Origin: Sitta carolinensis | Taxonomy: Eukaryota > Chordata > Aves > Passeriformes > Sittidae | Assembly (NCBI GenBank): GCA_032173965.1 | Contig: CM063284.1 | Coordinates: forward strand, 108,581,910 to 108,645,909 | Reading direction: 5' to 3' | DNA: 64,000 bases | Part shown: positions 34,211 through 46,771 of the stretch, in pieces | How the letters are laid out: every line of letters begins with the position of its first letter | Numbering within the stretch: the stretch's first letter is position 1 | The notes under the pieces: model-generated | Told to the model about the DNA's origin: nothing | The model's input: the letters and a program-made list of their open reading frames with translations, nothing else | Database searches by the model: none | Translations under genes and position numbers: made by a program

Positions 34211-37200
34211 AGGATAGAAGTATTTTCAGGGGCCTATGTGAATTTTTTTGTGTTTTTTTTCTTTGGGTTTTTTTTTTCCCTTGGTTTTTTTTCACCTTTG
34301 CTCTGATAAAAAAATACCCAGAAATATTTTTCTGAAATGTGTAATTTAAAATTCAGAATTTTACACAAGAAAAATAAAAAAGAACATGCTTCACTGTTCC
34401 TCTTCCCATTTCAATATTTTATAGAAGATCCAATACTGTATGAAGGCAGTCTGAAAAATAGGATGCACCTCATTCGCCACTAATTTCCAATTGTTGCAGT
34501 TAGACCTCTAAAAATCTCAGACATATCTCATGAACAAAAATATATCTTCTAAGATCAAGTTCCGATCTTGTTAACTTTGCTGGTTTTTATCCCACTGTTT
34601 TATAAAGGAACACCTCTCATCTTGCTAAGTGGACACATCCTTGTAGATGCATCTTCAAATGGAAACAAATTAATAAATCACAGGGTTGTAAAATCAATTA
34701 CACGGAAATTTAGATATAAAACTTAGTGAGGAGGGAACTTAAAACATGTAGTGCTGGGTACAGAAAGACGTAGCTTACTCCTTGTTAGCATTTTGATAAC
34801 AGAGGTCAAAAACAGAAGAAAACTTTCTAATGAAGTTGTTGTGTTTTCCAGAAGCACATGTAAAACTGTGTATTTTTAAAATTATAAATTCCCAATTCAA
34901 TGCACAAGTGGCTGTTACAGCCACAATCAATGCTGGATAATTCTACTTCAAAGGACAGATGACAGACTGGGATTCTTTGCCTGAGAAGTTGTAACCTCTG
35001 TAGACAGCAGCCAGAAGAGGAATTTGGGAACAACTGAGTAAACATCTGTGTCTGAGACTGTAAATCAAGACATGTCCCTGCCAGACAACATTTCAAACAG
35101 GAACCTTTTCAATACCCTGCTTTTACTTTCACCACTGGCTTGTGGCTCCTAGACTCTGCTGACCTGTGATCACACAGCATTTTGCTGTGTTTTCATACAA
35201 GTGCAAATGACCACATAAACATGTGGTGGACCACAGCCATGGTATTTAATGGAAAAAAGATTCTGATGCTCCACAGCTTCTTTTCCTTAAGGAATCAAAG
35301 CTGTCCATGGAAGTAAGTACATAATATAGAGTTCGTTTATCTAGAGAAAAAATGAAATTATTTGCCTGTTCTATTAAAATAACATTGTGCATTTTTTTCA
35401 GAGTTTGTGTGATGGGTCTTATTATTCATCTTTTTGATACCTTCTCATATTTTCATATCAATTCCAAGCTTGTATATTTCCTCCTACATTTTTTTTCTCT
35501 AAAGACTGAAATAATTTCTGGGACAAGTGGCCATATTAAATTCATATGCCTTTTACTATATCCTGCAATCACGTACATTATAGGTCACTCAAGGTGAGTA
35601 AGCAAATAGAATTTGCCATGAAGCTGTTTACATATGTATGTATACAAATGACAAATGCAGAATGCAATGTCAAAAAGCAAGGAAATGCAATCAAGAATTT
35701 TTATAGTGGCATTACCAGTCAAGTGGAAAAATGCCTCTGTAAAACAATGAAGTCACCCTGAATCTGTCAGTTAAAAACAATTGCCAGTATGATTACCAGT
35801 AATATTACATGTAGAAAAGTAGTATCTATACAAGCAACAATTTATTTTGGAGTAGCTATTTCTTGGTATTGAAAAGAAAAATATTTCCCTCTTGCTTTGC
35901 CTTTCTCCTTGAAAGTGCTATCTTTTTATGAGGAAGTGCAATGTGAATTGGAGTAGATACAAGCACTGGGTTTGAATTAAATTATTTCTAGATTTTCTTT
36001 TTAGGGCATGACCTGTAATCCCATAATGTTGTGCATGCCTATAAATTTAAGTTTTTAACCAGAGGAACTCTGATACCTATTTTAGGTTCCCAGTGCTCTT
36101 TGATCATTTTGTTATGCACTTTCTATTGTTTAGTACTCCACTGTGGTACCACCTGCATTCCTAAATTTTGTTGCCATGAAGAAAGAATATTAAAAAACCC
36201 CCAAAACCAAAACAGCCTTGTGGTTCAACAAACTCCAAATATTGTTTAAAATTCTAGGGATAATATATATGCAGAATATAAATGTTCAGGAGGAATAGGA
36301 GAAAGCAAGATAAAGCTTTCTGCAAGTAAGTCACTAGTGGTCCCGCTACCCCTGTGTCCCTTTTGGGCTGCACATACACACATCTGCACACAGTCAAGCT
36401 GTTGTATTTGGGTTCAGCACTGCTCACTCCAAAAGCATGTAAAATGCACAGAGCAGCACTTTCTGCAAGGACAGAGATGCAGAGGGAGGGACAGGACTGG
36501 GACCAAATGCACGGGGTTCATCCAAGAGGCACAGTCTGCCCAGAACTGTTGCTATGAATCTGTTTCCGTTGCACAAGGCAGTGTAGCAGTCGAACAAAGC
36601 TGAAGGTCAGTTTCCTATTTCTAATCTAACTGCAGCAATTTGGAGCTTAAAATGGTCTAATTTATCTTGTTTTTAATAACTACAGAAAATTTTCCAGCTA
36701 AGAAGCATAAAGGAGCTTAAAGAACAATCCCATTCTTCTCAGCTAACTGTTTAGGGAATATTGCAGGGTCAGCTCCTGTGGTCACAATTATTTGGTATAC
36801 ACTAGCCTGACTATAAAGAAAATAAAAAGCAAAAAACACTAGCTGTGATATCTGCACTTGGAATACACAATCTTTCACAACAAAAGTCAAATTTAAAAAG
36901 CTCACAACAAAACAAAACAAAATTCCCAATCCAACTACAAACAAGAAAAGAAAGTTACAATGTTACTCTGATCACTCAAGGAAACACTTGAAAAGAATTC
37001 ATGATATATTACAAATATTTTCTTTTTAATTTAAAAAGGAACAAACTTTCTGATTTTTCATTGTGCCAAGACTGAAATTTTTCTAAATTCGCATTCTAAT
37101 TTTTTCCTTAAAAATTTTAATATAAATATTTTTTCTAAAGAAGGTAATGTTTATTTGACGGTAGTTTCTAGTGAATGGCAGTTCTTGTGTATGTTAAACA

Positions 37201-38573
37201 GTAAAAAGGTGTTTTGAATGGTTTTATCCTTTCTAAACATGAGTATTTTTGTCTAAATAAATATTCCCAGAAGTAAATAACAGTGATCCACAGCACATCT
37301 GCAAAATATGCTCATGCTTTCTCTCTCATAATCCGTCTGCTGCTAGTGTACTGTGCTCAAACACTTGGTGAGAACAATTTTTTATAAATAAATTCATCTG
37401 ACATCAGGATCTAAACTGACTGGATCCTGGTATTTTGAGGTTAGAGGTTTTGAATGGCATGTACAACCAAGTTCAAGACTTAAAAAAATGCAAGTCTTTA
37501 GAAACATTCCACCAATATTCAATTAATATAAATAAAAGTATTAATAGTATTAACAATATTTTCAGCTATATCTGAAAGGAGCTAAACTCATTTATACCTT
37601 TGGCACTCAACTGGATTTCTTTTTCCTAAATTTTGGCTATCATATTCTGCCCATGACTCTTACTCATGTGATTTAAAATTCATGGATTTGCAGGAACATA
37701 ATGGCTTTCGAGTGCAGAAGGACACATCCACATCTGCTGGAAACTTCCATATGGCCATTGCCGTAGAACTTCATCCGTTTATTCCTTTCTATGCAAAGTA
37801 CTATCATATGGCTATCTACTACATTTCACTAGCATATGGCTATCTACTACATGTTAGAAGATATCAAACTACGGCACTTGGCACCTTTCCTAGACAGTGT
37901 ATTTAGGTAATGTAATTTTATTGCTTTATCACTGATTGTTTAAAAACAAAAAGTGTTTTGTTGAAATTTAAAGTAGTCTAACTTTAATTCAGAAGCTTCC
38001 AGCAATGGCTTTCTCTATGAGATCATAGGCTTCCATTTTTGATTTTTTATTGCTATGAAGAAAACATAGTATATATACAACGTGAGTAATATGCTCTTTC
38101 TTTTCACAAGAGAAAGATCATCTTGTCACTCAGAGGTATTTTTTTGTCCAATTTCTGCATCACTTTTGCTGCCCTTCTAAGCTTTCTTCTTTTTCAAACA
38201 GCAGACAACAAATTTGAAGAAACACTTCTAGTATTAGTCTGGAAAATGTCACATATTGAGATATACCTCTGTCCTGGGAAATGATACTCTATTATAATCC
38301 AGTGGTTTTCTATGGAGTATTTTGCCCACTTACTATGCAAATGAAAAGAAATTCAACATGTAATAAATAGGGAGTTTGTTAGTTGCTGCAAGTGAAATGA
38401 ATTATAAGAGGAAATATTTGGCCTAGAAAAGAGCACTTAGCTTGTGTCTTCAGGAATAAAAAATATTGTCCTGCTAATCTGCAGTGTATGTAGGTAACAC
38501 ACTAATGTTGTTGTGACACTAGGTGTTTTGATTGTTGTCTAATTAACTTAAAAAAATTTGACAACCATGGTAA
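34211..38573. other. Unique AT-rich noncoding DNA
   Basis: No gene or transposon recognised. A slightly GC-richer patch at 36330-36620 has an 88-codon frame with no known motif. A 20-bp direct repeat with a 28-bp period lies at 37805-37852. Confidence 0.6.
37805..37852. repeat. 20-bp direct repeat, 28-bp period
   Basis: CATATGGCTATCTACTACAT occurs at 37805-37824 and again exactly at 37833-37852, separated by eight bases. A shorter CATATGG also occurs just upstream near 37748. It looks like a small local duplication. Confidence 0.95.
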
Positions 38574-38641
38574 TGTTGTGTCACTGTGGCGAGTAACAAA
38601 CAACACAAACCTTGTTTAGCAAAAATCATCTGACTCCAATC

Positions 38642-38647
38642 TTTATT
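38642..38647 (-). terminator. LTR polyadenylation signal
   Basis: AATAAA on the minus strand between the TATA box and the LTR end, as expected for the R region. Confidence 0.6.
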
Positions 38648-38662
38648 GAACTCCAGACCCCC

Positions 38663-38670
38663 TTTATATA
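38663..38670 (-). promoter_or_regulatory. LTR TATA box with upstream CCAAT boxes
   Basis: TATATAAA on the minus strand, 26 and 59 bp downstream of two CCAAT pentamers. This is the best-formed promoter in the window and would fire leftward. Confidence 0.65.
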
Positions 38671-38859
38671 CCCCCTTTTTGAACAGGCCACTCTCATTGG
38701 TCAAAAGAGCGCCAGAACTCTTCATCCCATTGGAAAAAACGAAAAGACATGGAGAATGTCCGTCCCACAGAAAGGAATCCAAAACTTTACACTTGTTACA
38801 ACAACACTTGCAGTGTTTATATCAAGCCTGGGAGAACCAGGTCTTCCTAAACCAAAACA

Positions 38860-39390
38860 TCACAAAGAAACTGAGTTTAGAAACTCAGAAACTTCAGGCC
38901 TAGGAGACTCAGACTACAGTTTTCAGTGCTGATGCAATGTGAGTCCTTAGGTTACTCCTGAAATCAGGAAAGGTACATGACTATGTCTTTTGTAGGAATA
39001 TATTAATAGTTTATTTAAGACAGCATTTTGAGCAGTGTTTCTCTGGAGCTTTTTCTCTAAGACAAGATCTATTATATCTGTCACTTATGTTTCTGCCAAA
39101 CCATGAACATGAGAAAGAAAGTACTGCTAGGCTTTATTCTAATGAAAGAACTTCTCCAGACTTTTTCAGTATGCGACAATTAATTCACATCTTGTCTAGT
39201 TGTCTGCTGTACAAATGTTCAGCACCCCAGAAATAACTTCAAATGCTAACTAACTACTGGTATGGACAAGCTTATATAAAGAATAAGTGTATAACAGGCC
39301 ATGCCTCTACTTTACAGTCAATGCTCAGGATTTCATTGGTATGATTTATCTCAGCCTCCCACAGGCAGCTCATGTTGAATTATTTTAGCT
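38860..39390. other. Spacer between solo LTR and CR1
   Basis: No gene seen. The first 70 bp may still be LTR or retroviral sequence; the rest is unique AT-rich DNA. Confidence 0.6.
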
Positions 39391-39545
39391 ATAGGATCAT
39401 AGAATCATAGAAAGGCTTGAGTTGGAATAGACCTTAAAGATCATCTAGTTCCCCCTGGCAGGGACACTTTCCACTGGACCTGGTTGCTCAAAACCCCATC
39501 TCACCTGGCCTTATTCTACTCTGAAGTGAAGAGGGGTTTTTGTAC
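39391..39545 (-). mobile_element. CR1 LINE 3' fragment
   Basis: The plus-strand text opens GGATCATAGAATCATAGAAA, the reverse complement of two ATTCTATG octamers, then TTGGAATAGACCTTAAAGAT and a segment ending GACCTGGTTGCTCAAAACCC. This is a minus-strand CR1 tail of about 150 bp. The text CAGGGACACTTTCCACTGGA is common in CR1 tails of birds. Confidence 0.93.
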
Positions 39546-42374
39546 AATCCTTGTTTTCTAGGATGGAGTTATAAATTTTGGAGATATAGATTCTATTTCA
39601 GGGTCTCTGTGAAATTGTTTCTTCAACTATATTAGGACTCATTTAATGACAGGGTTCGATGCAGTCAACAGTTTCAATTGCTTGGAATGAATATCCAGCC
39701 ACCATTATTTGATACAGTACAAATCCATATGTCATTTGAAAAGGCAGTGATTTGATATTTACTTCCAGACCACTGAGAAGAACACTGGACAAGGTCAGGT
39801 CTAATACTAATGACTGCAAAACATTGTTAGCAATTTCCTTGTTCAGGGATGGTTCCACTTCACTAGCTACTCTGAGAAGTCAGTTAGCCAATATTTAATC
39901 CATTTAATATTAGCTTTATTGATATTATTGAGAGTTCATTTATTCATTAGAAAGTCCCTGATAAAAAGAAAAATTATTTACAGAAGTCTTAAGTATCTTA
40001 TATTTATGTATGAAGCAGGAAAAAAGGGAAAACATCAATAAACTTATAGAAATCCAATGCTTTAGAAAACAGAAGTCCCCAGATTTACAGTTTTTCAACA
40101 GGAGTGACAATCTCTACTTAGTGAAAATTGTGTAAATAAGCATCCATGGACAACATACGTTTGTTGAACTCAGTTTTCAATAATATTTGTGACAGAATTT
40201 TACAAGGGATGGCTTTGATTCCATTATAATTTTCTTCAGTTTAATAAATCGTCTCTGGCTGAAAAAAGGGCCTCCCAGCTAAAAATCATCTTCAGTTTTC
40301 CCTGGCTACATGTTAGTTTTGTCTTAAAAGTATGAAACAAGAAAATGAAATCAAGACACTAGAAATGAATCTGACAAACCCAGATCCTGGAAAGTCTAAG
40401 AGACTTTACTAGAAAAATCTGAGCTTCTCAGTGAGGTCAGCTTTGTTAATCTACTTCATTAGGATTTTCTGGTTTGACTTCATTTTTCCCCCAGTGGTGA
40501 GAGTCTAGCAGCATTAAAGATAGTAATCTAGTATTGCTGTTCATTTTCTCTAGCCTCTGTTTGGTGATAAGGTATCTGGCTAGACTGTTAGGTACCAGCT
40601 AAAGAGAAATCCTAAAATGAATTGACTTCTGAATCTGACTCTTCTCTTCAACTTACAAGAGACACATAAGTGGTTAAAGGGTAGGTCTGTAAAGGTAACT
40701 CCTATCCCTTAATGTTCTTTGCTACAATTGCTCCTAAAGTACCCCAGAAAGATTCCTAAAAGCAGATTGTGTATTATTGTTTCATATTATGTTACAATAC
40801 TTATCAAAAACAGCTGTCAGTCATACCACAGGTGACAAGGTGGAGTAAAGAGTGACCCTACAAGTAGAGACATGAATCTTAGCTGAATTTGTGCAATTTA
40901 GTGAATAGGTCATTCCTGTCACTCAGGTTTCCAGATGCAAAAAGTAAAGTTACAATTCAGTACTTAAGCCAAAGCATGAATAGAATTAAAAATAAAATTA
41001 AAAAAAAAAAATAGTAAAGAAAATTTAAAAACTGGTTTCCCAAGTGAATGTTTTGCATCTACAATGAATAGCTGCTGTGTCACTGAGTGTTTCCAGATTT
41101 TACTCAGGTAAAACATGTGCACATGCTGCTAGGTAGCCTGATAATGAATTTTATTTCCAGAAAGACTGAAGATCAAAGGGAGCCAGGCTGGTCTAGTGAG
41201 CTTCATGGTGGAGTTGTCAGTTGAAAGACATTTTCTGTTCAAATCTATTACCACAGAAAAGCTGAGACTGTCCTGGAACTGCAGCTTCTTGAAAAGAAAA
41301 TTGGAAAGTTGCATTCCTGCACCACTGCTTTTCTAGCCCAAGTCTGTTGGGCTATCCTCAGGACACTCACTGTTTTGGTTTTATTCCATGGATTAGGACT
41401 TTAATCAAGAAAAAATGTATAAACACATTTCACAGTGTTTCAGTTTCCAGTGTGGGGGCAGAAGATGAGCATTTGAACTGGGAAAAGTGACTGACTACAA
41501 GCATAAGTAATTCTTGTGTCAAGGCTTTGACAAGTCATTTGTTGGAAAACCTATTTTACTGATTGCAGTCTACACTTAATAGATGTGCCATCCAGGGATG
41601 TGTCAGCTCCCTTGCAGAATACCAATTAATGGCAGTCACTGGCGGTAAAAGTAGCTCTTTTAATCTTATTTTAAAAAATGCCATACAATATAATTTCCTT
41701 TGTGGAAATGTCTGAATGCGTTTTATCTGCTGAAAAAAGAACAACACCACACTTGAACAAGCTAGACAAAAACCTGCCAGCCTCCCTGTGCCTTTTGACT
41801 AGCTATCTTTTGCTTTCTATTAGTGTTCACAGTTTTTAAATCTGATCAATAGCAAAGCAGTTTGGGTGCTTGTGTCCCTCCTATTCGCACTTTTATACTA
41901 CTAGTGGTTTAAAGTTAATTGAATTTTACCTTGACAACCCTTGAAATATTTCACATGAAAGTCATAGATCCTTAAAGAGAATGCTTCAGTCTGTTAGCAG
42001 AGGCTTTTTCTTACTCTTCTTGATTTTTAATTATGTGTATGAAAATCATATATTATGGTTTAACTTTGATCTAGAATTTAGACATCTACTGCATTTGTAC
42101 CATTGCTAGAAAAACGTATGCTTCAATCCCCTCTAACCCTCTCAGTATGACTCTATCAGTATGTGGAATGGCTTAGATTTTAATTCTTCTCATTTCCTTG
42201 GACACCACACCTACAAGAAGAATCTTGGAATAAAAATTATTCAACTCAACTCTGAGATGACCTTTTACAGAAAAAAATAACAGTGTATTGCGCCAGCAAT
42301 TGCATTCAAAACTTCAATGAGTAGATCACACCCTTGGTCTGGATTGCAAGTATTTACTTTTCTCATTCAAGCTG
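39546..42374. other. Unique AT-rich noncoding DNA
   Basis: No gene or transposon recognised. An A run of about 12 lies near 41000. Confidence 0.65.
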
Positions 42375-42505
42375 ATGTTCAAGAGACACAATATCTCTGT
42401 CCTTGGAGATACTCAAGATATGACTGGGCAAGATTCTGAGCAACCTGATCTCATTCAGAATACGTTGAGCAGGGGATTGGTCTAGTTGGCCTGTAATTAC
42501 TAATT
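42375..42505 (+). mobile_element. CR1 LINE 3' UTR fragment
   Basis: The plus strand carries CR1 3' untranslated text: a CTTGGAGATACTCAAGATAT segment, CTGGGCAAGATTCTGAGCAA, CCTGATCTC and AGCAGGGGATTGGTCTAG. It breaks off just before the terminal octamers, where a TAATTACTAA-type local repeat follows (42495-42530). Confidence 0.85.
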
Positions 42506-42972
42506 ACTAATATTTGGTCTATAATTACTAAATGGTTTGGAAGGTACTTTGACCACTAAAATTTACCAGTGAAACGTGTGGTAATTGGTGCTATATTTCT
42601 TTGAGGGTCTGGAGTCTTTTTGTTTGTTGAAATTATCCTTTATTTGAGATCAACTAAGTTCTTAACCAGATTTTACAGCAGTGGCTTTTAACCACAGAAC
42701 TTCAGTCTCTTCTGTAATGTGAGATCAGATATCTGGCCTAAAGCTCCCCAGTTGTCTCAAGCTAACAGTGGAAGAATATAAACATACACACATCACCAGA
42801 GACATTCTAAAATTGTAATATTTAAAAAGAAAATTTGAATGTTAAAGAAAGAAAAGTTTGAATGCTTAAAAAATTTGCATTTTTATGTAAAGAGTGTTTA
42901 TAATAATGGATTTATTGTAATCTACAGTTAAAGAGACACAATCTAGTATTCGATAAACATCTATTTAATTTT

Positions 42973-43200
42973 CATAGAATCCTGAGTTAGAAGGAGCCAC
43001 AAGAATCATTTGGCCTCATAAGGGACAACTCCAAGAATCACACAATGTACCTGAGAGCATTGTCGAAACACTTCTTGAACTCTGGCAGACTTGGTGCTGT
43101 AACCACTTCCTTGGGGAACCTGTTCCAGTGCCCCTCAGAGATGGAGAATCTTCTCCTAATATCTAAATACAAACCTTCCCTGTCACAGGGGAGTTACAGA
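42973..43200 (-). mobile_element. CR1 LINE 3' fragment
   Basis: A minus-strand CR1 3' end. The plus-strand text has TTTTCATAGAATCCTGAGTT (decayed octamer), then AGGAGCCACAAGAATCATTT, and further on TTGGGGAACCTGTTCCAGTG and AATCTTCTCCTAATATCTAA, the antisense of the conserved region at the end of ORF2. It faces the 42375-42505 piece, which has the opposite orientation. Confidence 0.9.
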
Positions 43201-44279
43201 GTTTATATTCCTTTCATAGAGTTTGTTCCATAATGAAGGATCTGAATATAGATACTGCTGAGAGACCTGATTTTAATTTTTGTGTTTGAGCAGTTATTTT
43301 GATCAGTTGAATCACCATGCAACCTACAATAATTGAAGTCACTCTTTATGTGCTCTGTCTCTCTATGAAGTGAAAGCAACACTACTTCATGGGAGAGCAA
43401 ATTTAATGTTTGCAGTTTAGTGAGAAAAGGTAGCAAGGTTCCAGTTGAGGGATAAATATTCGTATACTATTAAGGAGTCAGCTTCACTGAATGAAGATTA
43501 GGATCTTCTTAAACAAGAAAAGAATGCGGAACCAACTTTTTCACAACTCCACGTTTTTCCACAAACAGCTCAGGAGTCATTTTCATTTTCCATGGTGAGT
43601 AGAAGCAAGTGAACACCTTCTCAGGGATCTTTTGTAAGGGAGCTTATGGGACGGAAAAATGGGCTGATGGATTGGCTTTTTTAATAAAAATCTGCATTAC
43701 AGAAGCACAGCTGAAAATATTGAGGTATTGCTGTGATCACTGGCCCTCTACATAAGGAAACAATAATGACTGTGGAAATGGGCCTCCCAAACTATCTGAA
43801 GAATGCATGGGTCTTTGACATAATCTAGCAAGATAAATCAGCATGTCCAGGGAGATTCAGAACATACTGATTCATTTACAGGCACAAACATTTCTGAACG
43901 AGTTTCCTATAATAAAGCTTGGTTTGCTAAGAGAAAGCGACAGAAGGAAAAAGAATGAATTATTGTAGGGTTTTTGGCCATATTAATTATTTTTGGGGGG
44001 TTCCAAGAACACATTTCTCTCTCCCAAAACATTTTCCATTATGCCAGTGTAAAATGGAAGTGATAGAAATTTATAGAGTGAACTTTTGAGATTTGAGATT
44101 ATTTGAATGGATCTTTAAAAAATACTAATTCACATTTCTATTATATTTACTGTTAGCATAATAATATCTTGATAAATTAAACAAGTAGGCATGACCTATA
44201 ACAGCAGAAACTTACATGAGCTACTGACTACATGTTCCCAGAGGGGGGTATTCTCTTAAATACTGAGGGAATATAATAT

Positions 44280-44580
44280 TCTTTGTTTTATAATGCAGTA
44301 CATATAGTATTAGTGCAATAACAATATATAGTATAATGTATAAATATAAATAATAATAAAATATAGTATAATGAAATACATATATATTATAGATATATAC
44401 ATATTTTAAAAATAGGCAATATATGTTGCTTCATATTTTAAACACATATATATCACATACTCCTATACATTGCATAGGCATATATAAAAATATAAAATAA
44501 TGCATTATAAAAACATTGAAAATCATATCATTTATATTAAAATCTAGTATATAATAAAATATATGTATGTATAGATAGTG
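44280..44580. repeat. AT-rich low-complexity tract
   Basis: About 300 bp consist almost entirely of A and T with TATA, AATATA and ATAAAATA units but no constant period. Confidence 0.85.
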
Positions 44581-46749
44581 GAAGTCTGCAATTGCTTTTT
44601 ATTGTCCTCAAAGCCAGTGGAGGTCATAAAAGGAAATTGCAGGTAACTGTAATCCCATGAGCTCAAGGTCTGTAAGCTGCAACCTCTTTGTGAAAATCTG
44701 TTATTTCAGGGAGCTTACTTCCATGCTGTGTAAAGTCAGTTCACACTGAAGAGTGTACTGCATGTGGAAATGAAATAGAAAGCACAGGGATACAACTTCC
44801 CTCTGAAGAGCAACAGCATTTCAATTATCTCAAAATATTTTGGGAATGTCTCTAAGTAATAAGAAAAGTAAAGCTGATGACAATGAGATATTGAAAACAT
44901 TCTTTAGGGTTTTTTTTTTTTACAGATCCATTAAAATAATCACAAATCAGAGTTCTAGAGGAAATTGGAAATGCAGTGAACAAGATTGTTTTTACCTATT
45001 CTTATTTGTCTTTTTTTTCTTTAATGTACTTATACTGACCTTGAACATACTTTCTCTGAATGCATACAAGACAACCTGATCCACAGAACTGAAATGTTTA
45101 AACAAATAATTTTGAATGTGAAATTTCTAGGGCAGGTAGAGTATTATAAAAATATGCTCCATTCTGGATGTGTCCTCCTAATGGCTGCAGAAAACATCAG
45201 ATCATTTCCATGAAGAGCCACTACACTCAATTCCAAGCACTCCAAACATTTCATATGAATCACAGACAATCTCAGATTTACTTAACTTTGCATACTGTGA
45301 ACATCTTGATTGGCTTTTCAGAACTAATCCCAGTGCATAAAGTGAGGCATGTGCACAAAAACTTGGCAGGATTTGGATTAAGGCATTTGGTTTCCATTGT
45401 GCTCTGTAGAGGACTGATGGAGGAGCTAATTTGACTGATGCCAGCATCCTTTTTGCTAAAAGTATGCACCCTAATGACAGCAAAACATGATGTGACTATT
45501 CCAGAAATCTTGAGAATACATTGTAGGAGTGAGAACAGCAGATTTCTCATTTGCATACTGTATATATTCTGCAGTGGGTAGCTATTGATGACTTTTTGCT
45601 GCTCTACTAGCCTTTTCAATATGTAAAATGTTGAATATGGGTGAACTGGCATTTCCTGCTTTAATTTGCACATGGATAGACTGTTTGTCTCTGTAGTTTC
45701 AGAGGATTGTTATGGGTCTGAGCTGAGTAAAATGGGTGCAGATATTTAACTAAATGCAGAAATTGCTAGCACCATCTATTGGTAAAGATGTAAAAAATTA
45801 AAACTATTTTCACAAAACGTGCATGTACTCAAATTAGAGACTGATTGAATAAATGAGTGCTCTTGTTTTAATTATTTTGAATGCCATTAAAATATATGTA
45901 AATATATCTTTTTATAGCCAGACATTTTGTCTAGGGTTTGCATCTTACTGAAGACACTTATTAGTTTAATAATGTTCACTGTTTAGTATAGAGTTTGTGG
46001 AGTCTCTGAAAACATCTGTCTTTCCCTTTCCTGGGAAAGGCTGACCAAGCTAGGAAAGGGGTCAGAATCCTGGTTATAGCATGGGTTTAAAAAACTAATT
46101 AAATCACAGTATTGCTATACAGAGAGCTTTGTAGACCTGACTAATATTTGTATTTTATTATTCAAATGTGTGCATTTTCTGCAGCAAAGACAACAGCTGA
46201 TACGAAGCATGGAAGAAGCCTACTACCTGTAGGAACCAAGGAAATAATCTTTGGAGAATAGTTTGTTTTATGTTGAAGAGAGCATTGTCATAGCATAACC
46301 ATCTAGCCCATAGCTGAGTGAACTCATGCTCTTCCTTTTTGCACACACTGGTTCAAGAGCACCAATAATAAAACTGAAGGAAGGACTTGAACAGGACTGA
46401 CAGGTAAGACACATGGTGATCTGATCTTTATATGGTGGTGCATTGACTTCTATGTGATATTTGAGAATGGCACACACAAAGCACAACATGTTTCAAATGA
46501 GATTTCCAATGGATAAAGCAGTTTCAGAAAAATATCTAAAGACTATTAATAATGTCTGAGAATTCCTTCATGTACTGCTTCCCCTGCTTTATTACCTCAG
46601 AACCTTTTATTTTAAAATCAAGTGAAGCTGCTCAAAAAATTTAGTATTGTGAAAATTGAATAAAATACTGCAAATATGGTGCAATATCCACAGCATTTTT
46701 AATACTTATGTTTTACAGAACAGCATACAGAGGTCAGATACAAGCTGAT

Positions 46750-46771
46750 GGTAATATTATGGTAATATTAT
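46750..46771. repeat. 11-bp perfect tandem duplication
   Basis: GGTAATATTAT occurs twice head to tail (46750-46760, 46761-46771). Confidence 0.95.

Larger units (their letters stand above)
38574..38859 (-). mobile_element. Endogenous retrovirus solo LTR
   Basis: Read on the minus strand this is a compact LTR. It starts TGTTTTGG at 38859 and ends ACACAACA at 38574. In order it holds two CCAAT boxes (ATTGG on the plus strand at 38729-38733 and 38696-38700), a TATA box TATATAAA (38663-38670) in a G-rich setting, and the polyadenylation signal AATAAA (38642-38647) 16 bp later in RNA terms, leaving about 70 bp to the end. The spacing is that of a gammaretrovirus-like or class II U3-R-U5. No primer-binding site, polypurine tract or viral gene flanks it, so it is a solo copy. 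The start near 38859 is the less certain edge; related sequence may run on to about 38930. No clean target duplication was found. Confidence 0.75.
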
